Source of the DNA: Ampelocalamus luodianensis
Taxonomy: Eukaryota > Streptophyta > Magnoliopsida > Poales > Poaceae
Direction: 5' to 3'
Length of the DNA stretch: 64,000 nt
NCBI GenBank assembly: GCA_036346255.1
Contig: CM070625.1
Coordinates: 32,802,520-32,866,519 of the forward strand
The position numbers were made by a program, and so were the translations under genes. A model generated the notes under the pieces. It was not told where the DNA came from, did not search any database, and saw only the letters and a program-made list of their open reading frames with translations. Shown here piece by piece: positions 21,401 through 35,016 of the stretch (its first letter is position 1; each line of letters begins with the position of its first letter).

Positions 21401-24400
21401 ACATAGGATTTATCTACTAATTACATAGCAATCCAATTAGTTATCTAAAATTGAATAATCCATTCCTACCATCTCTAAATTCTAGCACAAATGACTCACA
21501 CTAATGCTAAAATCATCCGATCCATTTGCTCATGATTAAATAAATCCTCGATTCAATCTCCATATCTCAAAACATATTATCTCAATACATATCATCACAA
21601 AAGCTATCCATCAAGTAATAGATCGTAAAATCCTTATGCATCCTAACTCCAAAAATTACTAATACAATGTGAGAAGAAACCTCCAATTAATTTATCCTCC
21701 AAAGATTACCACAATTTTGCATGTGACTCCAAAATATCATCCGGTCAAACAATCCAATGTATATTTAATCTAGCATCCACCGATTAACAATACACACATT
21801 TCGCCTCAATAATCTAATTATTCGTATTCGCCAAAATATCAACACATATTCACGCATTGGCATATCTAAGACATAACCGGATAATTACACCGGTCGCAAG
21901 CTATCCAACAACCTTTACGTATAAACATGCATAAAAAGATATACCATGCTCATGACTAAAATACAACATGCATGACTAATATCATAATGCGATAGCACAA
22001 TTTAACGCGGAGTATTTTACCACGGCACTAGGCGTGCCTAATATGGTCGGACATCATCTTCTCGGCTCTCGTCCGCGTCCACCGTAGTCGTCGCCGTTTC
22101 CGCATCCGGCTCCTCGTCCATGTTCGTCATCTCGGTACCACCGTACCGTAGCGGGCCTCCGCTGTCCGCATCCGTGTCCCGCTCCTCATCGCCGTCGTCG
22201 CTCTCGCCACGCCACAACGCCGCTTTGTCGACCAGCTGCGCTCAAGCACGACACACCATACCGTCTCGCCGCGCTCGGGCTGCCGCGCCATGCATGGCCG
22301 CCGCATGCATGCGCCGCGCTCTCGGTCGGCTCCTCCGTCGCCATCTTCACGCCGCTAGTCGTCTTGCCGCATCGTGTCGGCCGCCTCGCCTGCCGCGCGC
22401 TCGGCGGCCGTCCCAGTGCCTCAGCCGGCCATCGCCGCGCCGCCCGAGTCGCTGTGTGGAAAACATGCATGCATGGCAACTCTGGCCGCTGCCGGTCGTC
22501 TCCTCCACGCCTTGCGCTCATGGCGCCTCGGTGTCGCCGCCCTTGGATGACGCCGCGGCCGCTGCTCATTGGTCGCCACGCCGCCGGTCCTATGCCGAGC
22601 CGCCGTCCTCGCGTCGCTACAAAGATCGCCATCTTTGGCTCCTCCACGCCGCGGCCGTTGGTCGTCGCGTGGCCTCGCCGATGCCGCCGCGCTGGGCGCC
22701 GCCACCTCGCCTCGGCTTGGGCCACCTTGCCGCCCGGCTGCGGCTGCTGCATGTAGGCACGCGCACATGCGCTTCTTTGCTAGCTTGTCTTTGCCGCAGC
22801 ATGCCTCCGTGCACACGGGCCACGACATGTGCCCACAAGACGCGCCCTCACCGTCGACCAGTGCTCCAAGTGCCTCCATGGCCACAAGCTCATCGCCTCC
22901 CCTTCCCTTCTCCAAAACTTGCCCAAATAGCCATGCATGCAGAGCTAAATAGGTGAAAACGAGGCTCGGTGATGAGGATCACAATGGTCTAACATGCAAG
23001 GGCTGATTCTCGATTTTGCTTGGGATTTAGAGGAGAGAAGGTGATGAAATGAGTTTGTGTTGAAGAAAGACATGGAAGGAGCTCTGTTTGGGTAGAAAAG
23101 AAAAGGCGGGAAGAGGAGCTGAGTTCTTTGCTACCAAAAATGGACAATGAGTGCTTTGGGTTGGGAATATAAAGAAATGGGGATGAAGCCTTGGTGCGAT
23201 TCGGGTGGGGAGGAAAGATGGCAGAGTAGTAGTGCTTATTTCGGTTTGGGTAAAAGAAAAGTGATGATAGTGTGGTGTTGGCTGAACTAAAGAAATGGCG
23301 GTGGCATGCAGTGAGTTCGGTTGGGCAAGAAGAGAGAAATGGGAGGTGGCTTGGTGATGGAGCTGTTCGGGGGGACAAATGGGCAATGGGTGCTTTGTTA
23401 GAAAATGTTGGGCGTAGGAGAAATGATTGGCATGGGGTGGGCTCTCTGGGCAAAGAAAAACCAGGAATCATGCTGGATTTGGGAGTGAAACAAGGAAAAG
23501 GCAATGCTCTTGCATGTTGGATAGAGTGTGGCAGTGGTTTAGCTAGGCATATAGAAATGGCCACTAGCTAGCTAGCTCAAGCATAAGTATGCACTACTAG
23601 CTCCTCTGCATGCCTCTCTTTTCTCTGTGTGAAACAAAGATACTTGCATGTATATATGTGTGCAATATATGTGTGCAACTATCAGCTACTAGGAGTATAT
23701 GTAGTGGATTAATAGCAGTAGTAGTGTGTAGCATTGCACAAATATAAGTGTGAGAAAAGAAAATGGCGGGGAAATAATGGCGGGTGTTTGGTTGTGGTCG
23801 GTCAAGCCGAAGCGACAGCGATGATATAAGTGAATGACATGCTATGATCTTTGATATGCACGCTAAAACATGAAGTCAAAATAATTTAAATTTTTAAATG
23901 CGATCATTCATCCCGTGCCGTCCCATGCATCACGCTGTCGTGTCGACACCACCTCGTGTCTTTGGTTGGGTGAATAAAACTACAAAAGAAATGGTAGTGA
24001 CTAAAGTGGCTCGGCTAGCACAAGGGTGATCGGAAATAAAATTGACAATGAAATAAATAGCAGCAATTCTTCCTCCTTCTTGCATGCCACGCAAAAGAGC
24101 TCGCACTCAAAACCGATTGGAGAAAGCGAGCGCCCTCGAGACGACGATCGCAACGCTATAACATGCGTCGCATGATTTTTGTTTTCGGTTGTGTTTGCGA
24201 GGAGGAAGTTAGGGAAAAGAAATGGATACACGCGTCGCCTCGCTGCGGTCGGTCGGATGAAAAAGAGCGGCGGTCTAATGTATGCACCACGGTATGATTT
24301 TTGAAATGCATGTGAAAGCACGAGACCAAAATAATTTTCTTTCATTTGTAGTCTCTCGACCAATTCAATTTAATATTGTTTGCTATTATTATTATTATCT

Positions 24401-24490
24401 TTATACAACTTTTAGACAACTCGATTCAATTTTAAAGGCAACATTTGAATTAAATATTAATATCATGATCCTGAAAATCGGGATGTTACA
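18439..24490 (-). repeat. E5 LTR-B (5' LTR, full length, 6052 bp)
   Basis: Complete on both ends (plus strand TGTGGGGACCCC to GGGATGTTACA). It is very similar to LTR-A in AT-rich parts, and the GC-rich core (22060-22960) differs by many small indels. It lacks about 53 bp found in LTR-A at 15287-15339, a deletion flanked by TTAAA on both sides. Confidence 0.9.
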
Positions 24491-26721
24491 TATTATTTTT
24501 ACACTATTAATGCTGATGACTTTAGAAATCAATAGCAAAATCATGAAAACTCCAATTGAAGCAAACTCAACTGTTTTGAACTTGTAATAATATTTCCTAT
24601 TTATCCATGTAATCCATGTACTCACCACTGCTCTACAAATTTTCATCTCACAATTAAATTACGTGAATGAAGACGTATTGAAACCTGAAATTCAAACCAC
24701 CATAACTTTCACATACTAAATCCAAATGGAATAATTCTTTCACCATAATTCACATAAAATCATAATCTACTACTGAATAAATTTCATACATTTTTGAGCA
24801 TGTTGGATTTCTAGCTTATTTTTATATTTATTGCAATATCGTCTTTCATTAGGTTTTTCGACGATAGCGATATATTCGTGAGATCAAATTAGGTTTTTCG
24901 ACGATAACGATATATTCGTGAGATCAAATTAAGTGTAACTTGAGAATGAACATGTGATACCAGCAAAGGTGCGAGCACCCTCCTCTTGATCATATTGCTC
25001 CCAGTGGTTTTTAAAAGTTTTGTGTGAGTTTTATTATCGTAATTGCATGCTATTTTGAAATGTATGTTTATGGGTAGAAGTAGTTAATCTCCTAATTACT
25101 GCATTAGCCCTCCTTTGAATGTCGATTACTCCTTTTTCTTTGAATGATTAAGGATATAAGCTATATGGGTTGTTTGCTAGTTTGTAGAACGATGCTTAGC
25201 CATGCTAGTAGTTATAGCCGAAAGCGGTTGATGGAGCTAGTCCATCGGCCGATGGATCGAATTGAATCTTATTGAACTTTGAGGATTTTTATGGATTGGA
25301 TTATGTTGGATTTGAGGGTTGTATCCAGATCTTCGCATATGGGGTTTGTGGACATGTTGGGCATGTGTTTTATGTTCTTAACTTGGACGGGTGTAGGTTG
25401 TTGATGAATTACTATTGTTGTTTGTTGTTATGGAATTGTGTAGCCCCGTCTGAGTGTTTAAGGATCGGTCTGTGGTGTGATGAACCAAGTCTTACGTGCA
25501 ACCACACGCCGGGATAATGGCGAAGGCTTGGCTTAATAATTTGTTGTGTGTTAGCTATCAAAACACAATGGGATTGTCAATTATTATTGTTATGTATTTA
25601 ATTGTTCTTTTGTCAATCTTGTGGGGGTATATTAAATATTTGCCTTATTTTCCCTTAAGGGTCTCCTGTTGGATAGGGACTTACTTACACAACGGGGTTC
25701 ACCTGTGGTTCTAGGCGATCGACAGTCTGCCACGGGGTTCTGCTCCTCGGGTGGTTTGATAGTTAAGACATGACATTGTAACGGCCTCATTATGATATCT
25801 TAGTCACACTCCTTCTGAAGAGTGCATGGCGACAGTATAAGGTATTCATATCGTGTGGGTAAAGCTGTACAACTCTGCGGAGTAACTAAATCTATTCGAA
25901 TAGCCTCGTCCTAGGTTATGGACAACACTTGTGGGAAAGCAGGCACAATTAGTCTTTTGGGAACTTAAGTTTGGGTTATGGTTGGGAATGTTATGTCATT
26001 ATGTTAGTTTGTTCAAATCTGAAATGATTTCATGAACGCGTAGTTCGCGCGTTAAATTTGTTGTGGAATGAATTGTGCCACGAATGGGATGTTCGTGTGT
26101 TGATTATACTTGGAGATTATACCATTGTTGACCATTACTTACGATCATAAAATGTTTTCTAAATGTTTTACAAATGGCAAGTTAGAATCTTCTATCCTTA
26201 TGCAAAACTTTCTTTATGCCAAAAATTGACTAGTTTAGTAGCCTTCCTTTGATACTTACATGCATCCTTATTTCTTTTGAAAGTCTCTTGAGTACAACTT
26301 TGTACTCTAACAGTGTCTATTTGTTCAGGTGAGAACGACGGGTGCAACGGCTTTAACTCCAGTTGGTTGCTTGTGGGATTGTGGGCATACCAACTCGGTT
26401 ATTCCCTTTTTATTTTAAGTTTATTTTCCGCTGCAATTTATTTGTGTTAATTAGATTTGGCCGATCAGCCCTCTTGTGCAACCTTGTACTATAAGGTTCT
26501 ATTTAAATGATGTTGCAATTGATTCTTTTATTCTTGAAATTGTGTATGGATGTGATTGCAATGTTGTGTACTAGGATATGTGCATGTTAGCCACTGATCC
26601 TTGGGAGCTAGCATGTGACACATATCCGGGTCACTCGGAATCGTGTTCGTCTCACGTTAAGTGTTGCGTTTACGGCGTAATCACTTAGTTTGATACGGAT
26701 CCGATCTCGGGGGTCCTCACA
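24491..26721 (+). repeat. E3 5' LTR, right part
   Basis: Ends GGGGGTCCTCACA directly before a primer site, so it is the end of a 5' LTR in plus orientation. The layout parallels the E7 LTR, including CGTGTGGGTAAAG and TATTCGAATAG segments (25853-25905; compare 56142-56197). Joined to 1962-4102 it gives an LTR of about 4.4 kb. The join is inferred, because E4/E5 lies between and no target duplication is left. Confidence 0.7.
24851..24930 (+). repeat. 40-bp tandem duplication
   Basis: Two adjacent 40-bp units (24851-24890 and 24891-24930) starting AGGTTTTTCGACGATA differ at one base (G/A). Confidence 0.95.
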
Positions 26722-26725
26722 GCGT

Positions 26726-26738
26726 TGGTATCATAGCC
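26726..26738 (+). other. E3 primer-binding site
   Basis: TGGTATCATAGCC, one base away from the E5 primer site; the next bases (ATACTGACTGTAGGTTA) are also shared with E5. Confidence 0.85.
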
Positions 26739-27356
26739 ATACTGACTGTAGGTTAAAGCCATAGCAACAGACGTTGTTAGGATCTTGATTTGCAAAAGAA
26801 AATTTTCAAACTATCAAAAGTTTGGCAAAAATGTTAGTAATATAATTCCTTTGTTTCTTACCCATCCTAGCATCTAATTCTTACCTTACCATTCTTTTGA
26901 TTTGCACAAAATCATTTTCTCTAATGCTCATCTCTCTTCCAACACTAGAAACGTTAAATAGTCACCGATGAAGAGCAATAATGGAAGAGCAAGAAGACGA
27001 CGCCTTGCTGCGATTTTCAGAATAAACTAGGGTTCATTCTTAGATTATATACCCCCTAAGGATACTATGTAGCTTGTAGACGCTGGATTTTGTAAAGATC
27101 ATTTGCTCTCTTTTGTTCCAAGTAGTTGTGTATCGCCTACGGGCGGGTTGTATCGCAACTACGTCGGAAAACTAATCGTGTTTTTGTTTGTATCTTGTGC
27201 TGTCCACCTGGACCATAGCACCCCAATTTGGTGTTGCATAAATATGTTTTCATTGTGCATTCATGCTAGGTAAAGTTACTCCGGTTGTCTTTACTTACCT
27301 TATGTTTTCCCTCAATTCTTTGAGCCAGTTGCTAACAAGTTGTATGGCAACAGGAT
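26739..27356 (+). other. E3 leader
   Basis: Non-coding leader homologous to the E5 leader in two blocks, the start and about 26990-27230. The ORF0-like segment present in E5 between these blocks is absent here, consistent with a deletion in E3. Confidence 0.7.
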
Positions 27357-27416
27357 GTCGGGTCCTAAAACTCGTTTGACGTCGGAAGTAATGGAGGACT
27401 CGTAGCCCATGGGTTC
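27357..27416 (+). pseudogene. E3 gag, N-terminal fragment
   Basis: ATG at 27357 begins the gag frame. It is cut at 27416 by an E5-family solo LTR, the duplicated target being GGTTC (27412-27416 and 42586-42590). An in-frame TAG at 27402-27404 precedes the break. Confidence 0.6.
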
Positions 27417-28217
27417 TGTGGGGACCCCGGTAATTATCTCCATAAGACCGAGAATAGACAAGGTCTTAGGGACATAATCACGGGTCTCCGGTAAATGAAT
27501 TCCAATTTAACTCGATCCAAGTGAGAGGCTTAGCCGAATCCTAGAGCCTCAACGATCATACGCTGCGCTCCTTTGCGGCGCTACATGATTGTCGATTCTC
27601 TTCGATCCAAGCACTACACTTAGTGAGTTAAATGGGAATTCATCAACAACGAGTATGACTTATATTGGCTCCCAAGATCAACGACCAATATACTCATACT
27701 CTCATCCAACGTTGATTACACCCATACAACGATACAACAAGAGATTAAAAGACATACCGCATAATAGTTAAGGTCTACGACTTATTACATACGGCCGACC
27801 GCCAAATTCAAAGTAAAGTACCAAGTAGCGTGAAGTAAATAGATAAAGCAAAAGACCAGCAGTGGTATGCCCATCACCCATCGGCAACCGACTGGGGGTT
27901 AAATGATAGCACACTACTCATTAGTGTCACCCAAGTCAACACTAACGAGATCGTCATACTCATAATCTTCCTCACCTGAAAAGGCCAGCAAACATCTGGC
28001 TGAGTACAAGTGTACTCGCAAGTCTTACACAAATAAAAATAGTTATGCATAAGGGTCATTCAAAGGATGGCTCATATTGGTTTAGTTTTGCGAAAGAGAC
28101 GCAACAATTAACATCCTACACATACTAGTTTTTCATGTGCCCATTTAAAATCAGATTTGAAGTAGAAGTAAAGCATATAGTAAAGCATTTCAGTAATAAA
28201 CAATTGAATCATACAAA

Positions 28218-30597
28218 TGTAACACCCTGGCTATCCGGAAGCCAAGATGTCACCTAAAACATCTAACATACATCCATAATGCGGAAGAATTTGAAACAAG
28301 TATATCAACTAAAGACAAGATTAAGTTAAACAGATATGATGAAGGTATCCTTCCTTCACCTTTTAAGTTATTTAATTCGATCATCAATAAAGAAGGTTCA
28401 CACGCAGAATAAATCAACATCCATGTGGAGAAGGTATCCTTCCTTCACCAATTATAATTTAATTATTACAGTTCATCATCAACGAATGTAAGATAAAACT
28501 AAATTTAATCTTGAACATGAATAGGATGATGTGAACGAGTAGTGTGTGTCTACTCCCTCCCAAGTGAGCCAACATCAGGGGTTACCTAAAATAAACAAAC
28601 AACGCAAGAGTGAGTCCATGACTCAGCAAGTACAGTGAAAGAGAAAGAACACATATACAAACAGGACATCACCATTTAAGAATGCGAACCTTGCATCGAG
28701 TGAACACTTATGAAAACATGAAATGAATGAATGTAATCAAGGATGGACTGCACACATGCATATACCGGTATAGTGAGTGACACACCCGTCGGTGTTCACT
28801 TAAGCCCGCACCTTAACAAAAGTGCGGGGATCCAAGTCCTATATGAAGAACGTTTCATATAGGTGTCCAAAGCTGCCCATACTGGAATTGATGGGTCTTA
28901 CGTGCCCATACTGGAATTGATGGGTCTTTCAATCCACTCCGTGGACGGACATGACAATGTCCAAAACGCCCACATTGGAATGGTGGGACTTACAATCCAC
29001 TCCCGTGGACATAACATGAATAAAAGGATGCATGATATGAACATGAACAGTGATAATACCATCTCTCAAGATATACTCCACATAATGAAAGAACATAACC
29101 AATTCAGATCTCGGGTAACACAATATGTCACACTATATTCATGAAAACATTCACAATCATAACACTCAAAAGCAACAAAGTATTTGCCTTCGCGTTGCGA
29201 CGCGTTAGCGTGCAACGATGGCGCTCTAAACCGGTAGCCTCGTGGCCTAAACAATTAAATAACCGAAATAAAACAACATAGAATCCAACCCGAATTAATA
29301 GTCTACAATACCCCTTGAACTCCCAAGGAATCACCATAAAACCTAATCTGAAAAACAGGCTGCAACCCAAAACGTGTCGGGACAGCAGCACGAAAATGAC
29401 AGTAGTTAATGACGTGGGACTCGAAATGAGATGAGTCCAGATCCTACCTCATCTTAACGAACATATCTATAACATTCAAGTTGATGAGATTTCCCAATTC
29501 GGCCAATAAACTTCTCTAATAAAGAAAACAAAACAGCAGCACAGCTTCTGTCTGAACAAACAGGACAGTAATACTAAAACAACCATAACTTTTAATCTAC
29601 AACTCCGAATTGAGCGTTCTTTAACAATCTGAAAAGGTTATGAAATTACCTACAATAAACTAGTTGGCACAACATTCAAATTTTGCCTTTAACAAAAAGT
29701 GGCACACGGGTCAAAATTAAAGATAGAAACTGACATACAATCTGGACAGACTGACATACAATCTGGACAGTCACAAAGAAAAGTGCATAACTTTTGATCT
29801 ATAACTCCAAATGAAGTGTTCTTTATCAATCCTGAAAGCTAGTGATATCACCTTCAAAATTTGTTATGGGCAAGACATCTGAATCACCCTCTAACTAGGC
29901 CATAAATCAACCTATACAGAGACTGCTAATTCTCGTCAGATTCTGGACAGCAGATAGTAAATCTATCATAACTTTTGAGTCGAAAGTCGGAATTCAGTGT
30001 TCTTGGTGGCCACCGAAAGCTAAGATCAATATCTACAAAACTCTAGGAGATGGACAACCCAAATTCGGCCTCTAAGATCACGAAACAGGCCACGCAACAT
30101 TCAGGACAGAACTGAAATTCTAACGCAGCAATTCAATCCAATCAAACTAATCGAATTCGATTCAAACAACCTAAACAGCGAGGAAATCGATCATTACCCT
30201 TGTAGAACCATCAGAGATCGCTGATCAAATCCCACGAAGAAATTCTCCTTCAATCCTCTCTTCCTTCCTCTTCTTCTTCTTCCACGGTCGCCACAAGCAG
30301 CAGGAAAGATGGCGCCGGGAGAGGAGGAGCAGCAAGCGGCGAGGCACCAGTAGCACGCCGCTATCAGAGCAGGGCTACTGTAGCACGGCGGCTACTGTAG
30401 CAAATGGGGCTAGGTTTGGTCCCTCCCTCCCCTTGCCTTCTATGGGCTGCCGCCCACTCATGGGCCTTGGGCCACTATGGCTGGCTCCTCTCTTCTCGAA
30501 TATGGGTTGGCGGCCCATACTTCTCCTAAAATTCTGAATTTTAACTTATTTCCTCTCTAATCTTACAGCATTCGATATCGAATAATCGGGTATTACA
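28218..30597 (-). repeat. E6 3' LTR
   Basis: 2380 bp, about the same length as the 5' LTR (2372 bp). It contains a direct array of TGCCCATACTGGAATTGATG-type units (28875-29010) and a 21-bp tandem duplication at 29730-29771, both also present in the other LTR. Confidence 0.9.
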
Positions 30598-30630
30598 TTC
30601 TACCTCTTAAATAGGATTCGACCGAATCCT
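30598..30630 (-). other. E6 polypurine tract and adjoining hairpin
   Basis: The element strand reads TTTAAGAGGTAGAA directly before the LTR. Just upstream, 30613-30630 is a perfect inverted repeat, AGGATTCG and CGAATCCT around AC. The same arrangement occurs in E5 and E7. Confidence 0.65.
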
Positions 30631-33600
30631 CACACCGACTCACGCGAAAGGTCGCTTGCAACTAAAAATTAATAACAGTAACATGTACTGATATGAACAA
30701 ATCTGAATAATGCTCGTGCATGCGAGCCTCCACTCTAAGTGGCATCTTTCTCGGATCGAGGACACCACAACATCTTGACACAAATCGACGTCGTCTTAAC
30801 ACTCGTCCCGACACTTCCAGCTATACTCATCGGACGAGACTCGAAGGTAAGATCCTACTCGATGGTCAACGTTGTTAACGAATAACAAACTCGGATCTCC
30901 CGTACTCACTCCACACCAAATGAAACCAAAAGTGAGTACAACGTGTAGGAATCCGAGACGGTCTTAGCGAAGCGACAGCTATCGAAAACAACCCAATGAA
31001 CTCGGGTTAACCTTCTCCTTGAAGTCGAACCACACAACAAGCACATAGAGCACGGAAATCTTGTTCCACCTCTCCATTGAACTCTTCACCAACAAGGATC
31101 ACCCTCTTTAACCGGAAACATACAATCGAATTCTTTTAAGCAAACTCTTTACCGCAAAACACATCTGAATAAGAAAAATTCACATCACAACTATACGTTA
31201 CCAATCGAGTAATCAAGAGTAAAATCCAAAATCGAATTTCATCAAGAAAACCTTTCCACTTTCCAAGTGGCAAATTGCGAATAAACGCCACGAAAGCCAA
31301 AGGGGAGATCACTTGAACGCCAAACCAAAAACTTCTTTTGTTTTGCCTGAATTGGAAAGAAGCAAACATGCCAACACAACACCAACTCACCATGTAAGAC
31401 ACCACCAACAACATAAAGCTCAAATGAGTAACAAGAAAACGCTTCAAAACCCAAGGTAACATCCTTTTTTCAATTCCTCTTTAGGAATAAAATTTCTCTC
31501 GCACATTGGAATTGAATTCATCGCATACCACGTGGCTCAAACCTCTTAATTTAACAACCTCAAATTAGGCTTAAACCGAAATACATCATCCACACATTTG
31601 TGGAGAGACTTTATTGATTCCATCAACACTCGACCACTCCTTCAATCGATGACATTAATTTGATAGAAGGCACCAAAGCCCTCAAAACCCATGCAATCTC
31701 ATCACCTCCAACTTTCAAGAATATCACATCGAATTTTCAAGACACCCGCCATGAACTACAACAAAAGGGTTCTATCGATAATCATTCCACTACTCGAGTA
31801 CTCCAGTTTTCTATCTCCTCTACACACCAATCTTTGGGTGACCAAAAGTTTAGTATGAAAACGAAAGCCCAAATTTAACCTCCGAGACCTCTACAACGAA
31901 TTCCTCTTATAACAAATAGTGAAATCATCGGATTAAATCTCTATGATCCCCACAATTCGATATACTCACTCATTGACATCATCAGAATCACTCATACCAC
32001 ATCGCGATACTTTCAATAGTGTTATCAGTATAAAATTGATTACGATTTCCATACATTTGATAATCCCCAACATTTCAACATGAACCAAGGTTCTGAACTA
32101 CACTATACCATAGGTCCTACTTAGTCGAACAATATACGATTTTACCTCGAAACCAAACATTCCATCCGAATCAACTTCCTCCAAGAGATTCAGGTCAAAA
32201 CCAACTCATCTTCTATTACTACTCCAATAGTCAAGGTAGCAAAAACTCACCCCTACAATCACTTAACCACCACCAAACAAACAACAACTTACGAGTTGTA
32301 AAACTTACAAAGACAAAACGGTTGATCCTTTCTCAAAAGAAAGAGGCGAATAAGAACAAATTTCACCACACAGAAAATGTTATCGCTCACAAGTGAGCAC
32401 AAAACCAAAAGAAATAACTGTAATAAAGATCCAGTAAAACGAAAGTTGAGTTCACAAATGAGGGCACGCATCCCTTGAAAAGGGAATAGCAAATAACCAC
32501 TAATAAGAAAAAATGACATTGCGATTGAAACTCGACAACTCTTGAGTGAAAAGAGTAAAAGTTTATGAACAATTCGAATAACTACAAGTTACAAAACTTG
32601 ACTCAAATTCTCAAATATTCCTCTGCACTCTTTCCTTAACACTGAAATTAATTCTTTGACTAACATCGCTTGCCACAACGTACAAGATAAGATCTTTAGT
32701 CCAAACCACAAGGACTAATTAAGAACCAATGAAATTCTTCCATACGTCATATTTGTTCGTAATGCTTCAACTACACAAGAAACATGAGATCCAAATAATC
32801 TCAACCACCAAACTCGAGACATTTCCAATTACAGATTTCTAAACGCAAGTAGATTATTCTCCTCTTAAAGGAACCAACATAAGTTCTTTGATTGCAACCT
32901 CACGTTGCCAACTCGCACAAAGAGCCTTTAAAATTAAATCACACAAATCTCTTAAGAAGCAACAGACAATCCAATACCTTAATTTATTTAAAATAATTTC
33001 AGCTACGGATGATTCATGGGCTCAAAGAAAATATCACAAAGCTAAACTTGAATTATTCTCATCGAACGATATCACCAAAGGCGATCAAATTACTATAGGT
33101 ATTAACATCAATTTCACAACAACAATTAGAAAACACTTCAAAAGACCCACGTGAAAAGAATGAATTGATTCTTTATCAAAAGAAGAGACAAATGGAAACG
33201 ATTTTCACCAACTAGAAAACTCATCCACCACTCGTGACCGAACACGGGACCAAGGAAGAAACCAATTAAGCAATGAACTTATAGAACATAAGTGGAGTCC
33301 ACAGTTGAACACTTAAGCCTCACAAGAAGAGAATATCGAACCTTAACAGATAAGAACAAATAAGTACTCAAATCAAAGCACTTGCATTATCAAGAACCAT
33401 TATAACTTTGCAACATATCGCTACTCGATAAACTTCATTTACCACATAAAGCTTGAACCCCAAAGGATCATGAACACAAAACTTAAAATTTGATCATTTA
33501 GGAAATATCACCATAGGTGATCAAATTACTATAAGAGTTAACCTCATTCTCCCATTTTGACGATTCAAAACATCGACAACATATACTAGTACCAAGAATC

Positions 33601-35000
33601 ATCAAACTTTATTACTCCATCCTAAAACTTCCCAAAGGGAACACAAACAAAAGGTTGAAACAAATTTATTATAACAAGACTATGCTAAGCAATAACAATA
33701 TCACAAGGCACGATATCAAAGACTACTTACGAAATTCGCCTACTCCATCGTGGGTGTTGCTCTACACCTTCTTTAGCGCTCAAAACAAATGATGATTGTA
33801 TTAATCATGTATGAACATACGGTACTAATTCCATTTGCAAACACATAACCATATATAAACATAGAAATCATTTCAAAACATGATTAAAGATTCACTAACA
33901 TAATTTTCTATAAACAAGGTTTCCCGAATCGATACAATCGCACCCATCCGGTCCTTTATACAAGTTTCAACAATTTTAGCATACCATGGAATAGATAAAT
34001 CTAGCTCTTATGTAAGATCTATAGGTTCGAATGATATGGACAGTCTTTATTTAACATACAGTATGTATCAAATACAAGGATATTTCAAATTAATCAATTT
34101 CACCTTCATAGATGGTAGTTAAGAATAACCGATTTGCACCATGCTAATAACCCAACTTGATAACTCATATCGTAACAATCTATTCGCTTAGTTATAACTT
34201 CTCATTTTAAGCATGACAAGACATCACAAAAGGATTCTAACACCTTACTCGCAAAGAAAAGAGAGACTTCAAATCTCAACGTCAAGTAATCCAAAAGAAA
34301 CGCATAAAGCCAAAGCTTTCTCAGGCAAACGAACTTACAGCAGGAAACTCTCACTAACCAAGCTATCAAACGAGTAAATGAGTCATTCTTTTTTCAATGA
34401 GAAAGAAGGAGCAACCAAGAAAACATCAATCTTGCCAATTGACAACGATCATAAGTAGTAAAAGCAACTCAACAATAAAAGCAATAATTGTTTCAGAGAA
34501 CCAAGAGGGATCTATGGAAAACCATAACTATCATGGACCACAAACCCCGAGAAATTCATCAACCACCACAGACAAGAATTGCCAAATTCGAAATGAAAGA
34601 AGAGAACAACTTTCTAAAGTAACTCATACTTAGTACCAAACGATGATATTCTGGGTAACTACTCCTCTAACCACGTACTGCGAACAGTGGTGTAACCTGG
34701 TGAATCCCAGAGTAACAACCACGACCTCCACTTCTTATCATCCGTTAACAACACGCTTCACCAAAATACTCAATTATGAATATGCAGGATCATCTCACGA
34801 CAATCAAAGTATTAGTTCATAGATAATGAATATCATAGTAGATCATAGATTAACAACAAGAAAGATAATACAAAAGCAACTCAACAATTGCTCAACGAAT
34901 GAAACATAACAATAGAAATGCGAAAGCAATAGATTCCCAACCCCACCTACTGTGCATAGTGTGTCATTTTAATGTTCTTCTATTAACCACGGACCTAACT
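30631..35000. other. E6 interior, no gene seen
   Basis: AT-rich (A- and C-rich on plus). The longest frames are near 100 codons and contain no CCHC, protease, RT, RNase H or integrase motif. It may be a highly decayed former coding region. Confidence 0.65.
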
Positions 35001-35014
35001 CGGCTCGATACTCA
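35001..35014 (-). other. E6 primer-binding site (degenerate Met type)
   Basis: The element strand reads TGAGTATCGAGCCG, matching TGGTATCGAGCC except near its start. Confidence 0.65.
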
Positions 35015-35016
35015 AT

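Larger units (their letters stand above)
9443..24490 (-). mobile_element. E5: giant-LTR non-autonomous retrotransposon
   Basis: Minus-strand element of about 15 kb: 5' LTR 18439-24490 (LTR-B), interior 15381-18438, 3' LTR 9443-15380 (LTR-A). Read on its own strand the LTR begins TGTAACATCCCG and ends GGGGTCCCCACA. The interior is about half the length of one LTR and has a perfect Met-tRNA primer site, an ORF0-like frame, a hairpin and a 12-G polypurine tract. No gag, protease, RT or integrase was found. LTR-A lacks its terminal 220 bp or so. The right flank begins TATTA (24491), and the matching left flank is lost. Confidence 0.85.

Noticed and set aside
25496..25714. 72-codon frame with a membrane-like segment
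   Set aside because: Lies inside the E3 LTR, is AT-rich and has no counterpart in the parallel E7 LTR.
28875..29010. Regularly spaced repeats resembling a CRISPR array
   Set aside because: These are diverged direct repeats within an LTR of a plant retrotransposon, without uniform spacers.
31136..31462. 108-codon hydrophobic minus-strand frame in the E6 interior
   Set aside because: Isolated, AT-rich, with no similarity to retroelement proteins; consistent with chance.
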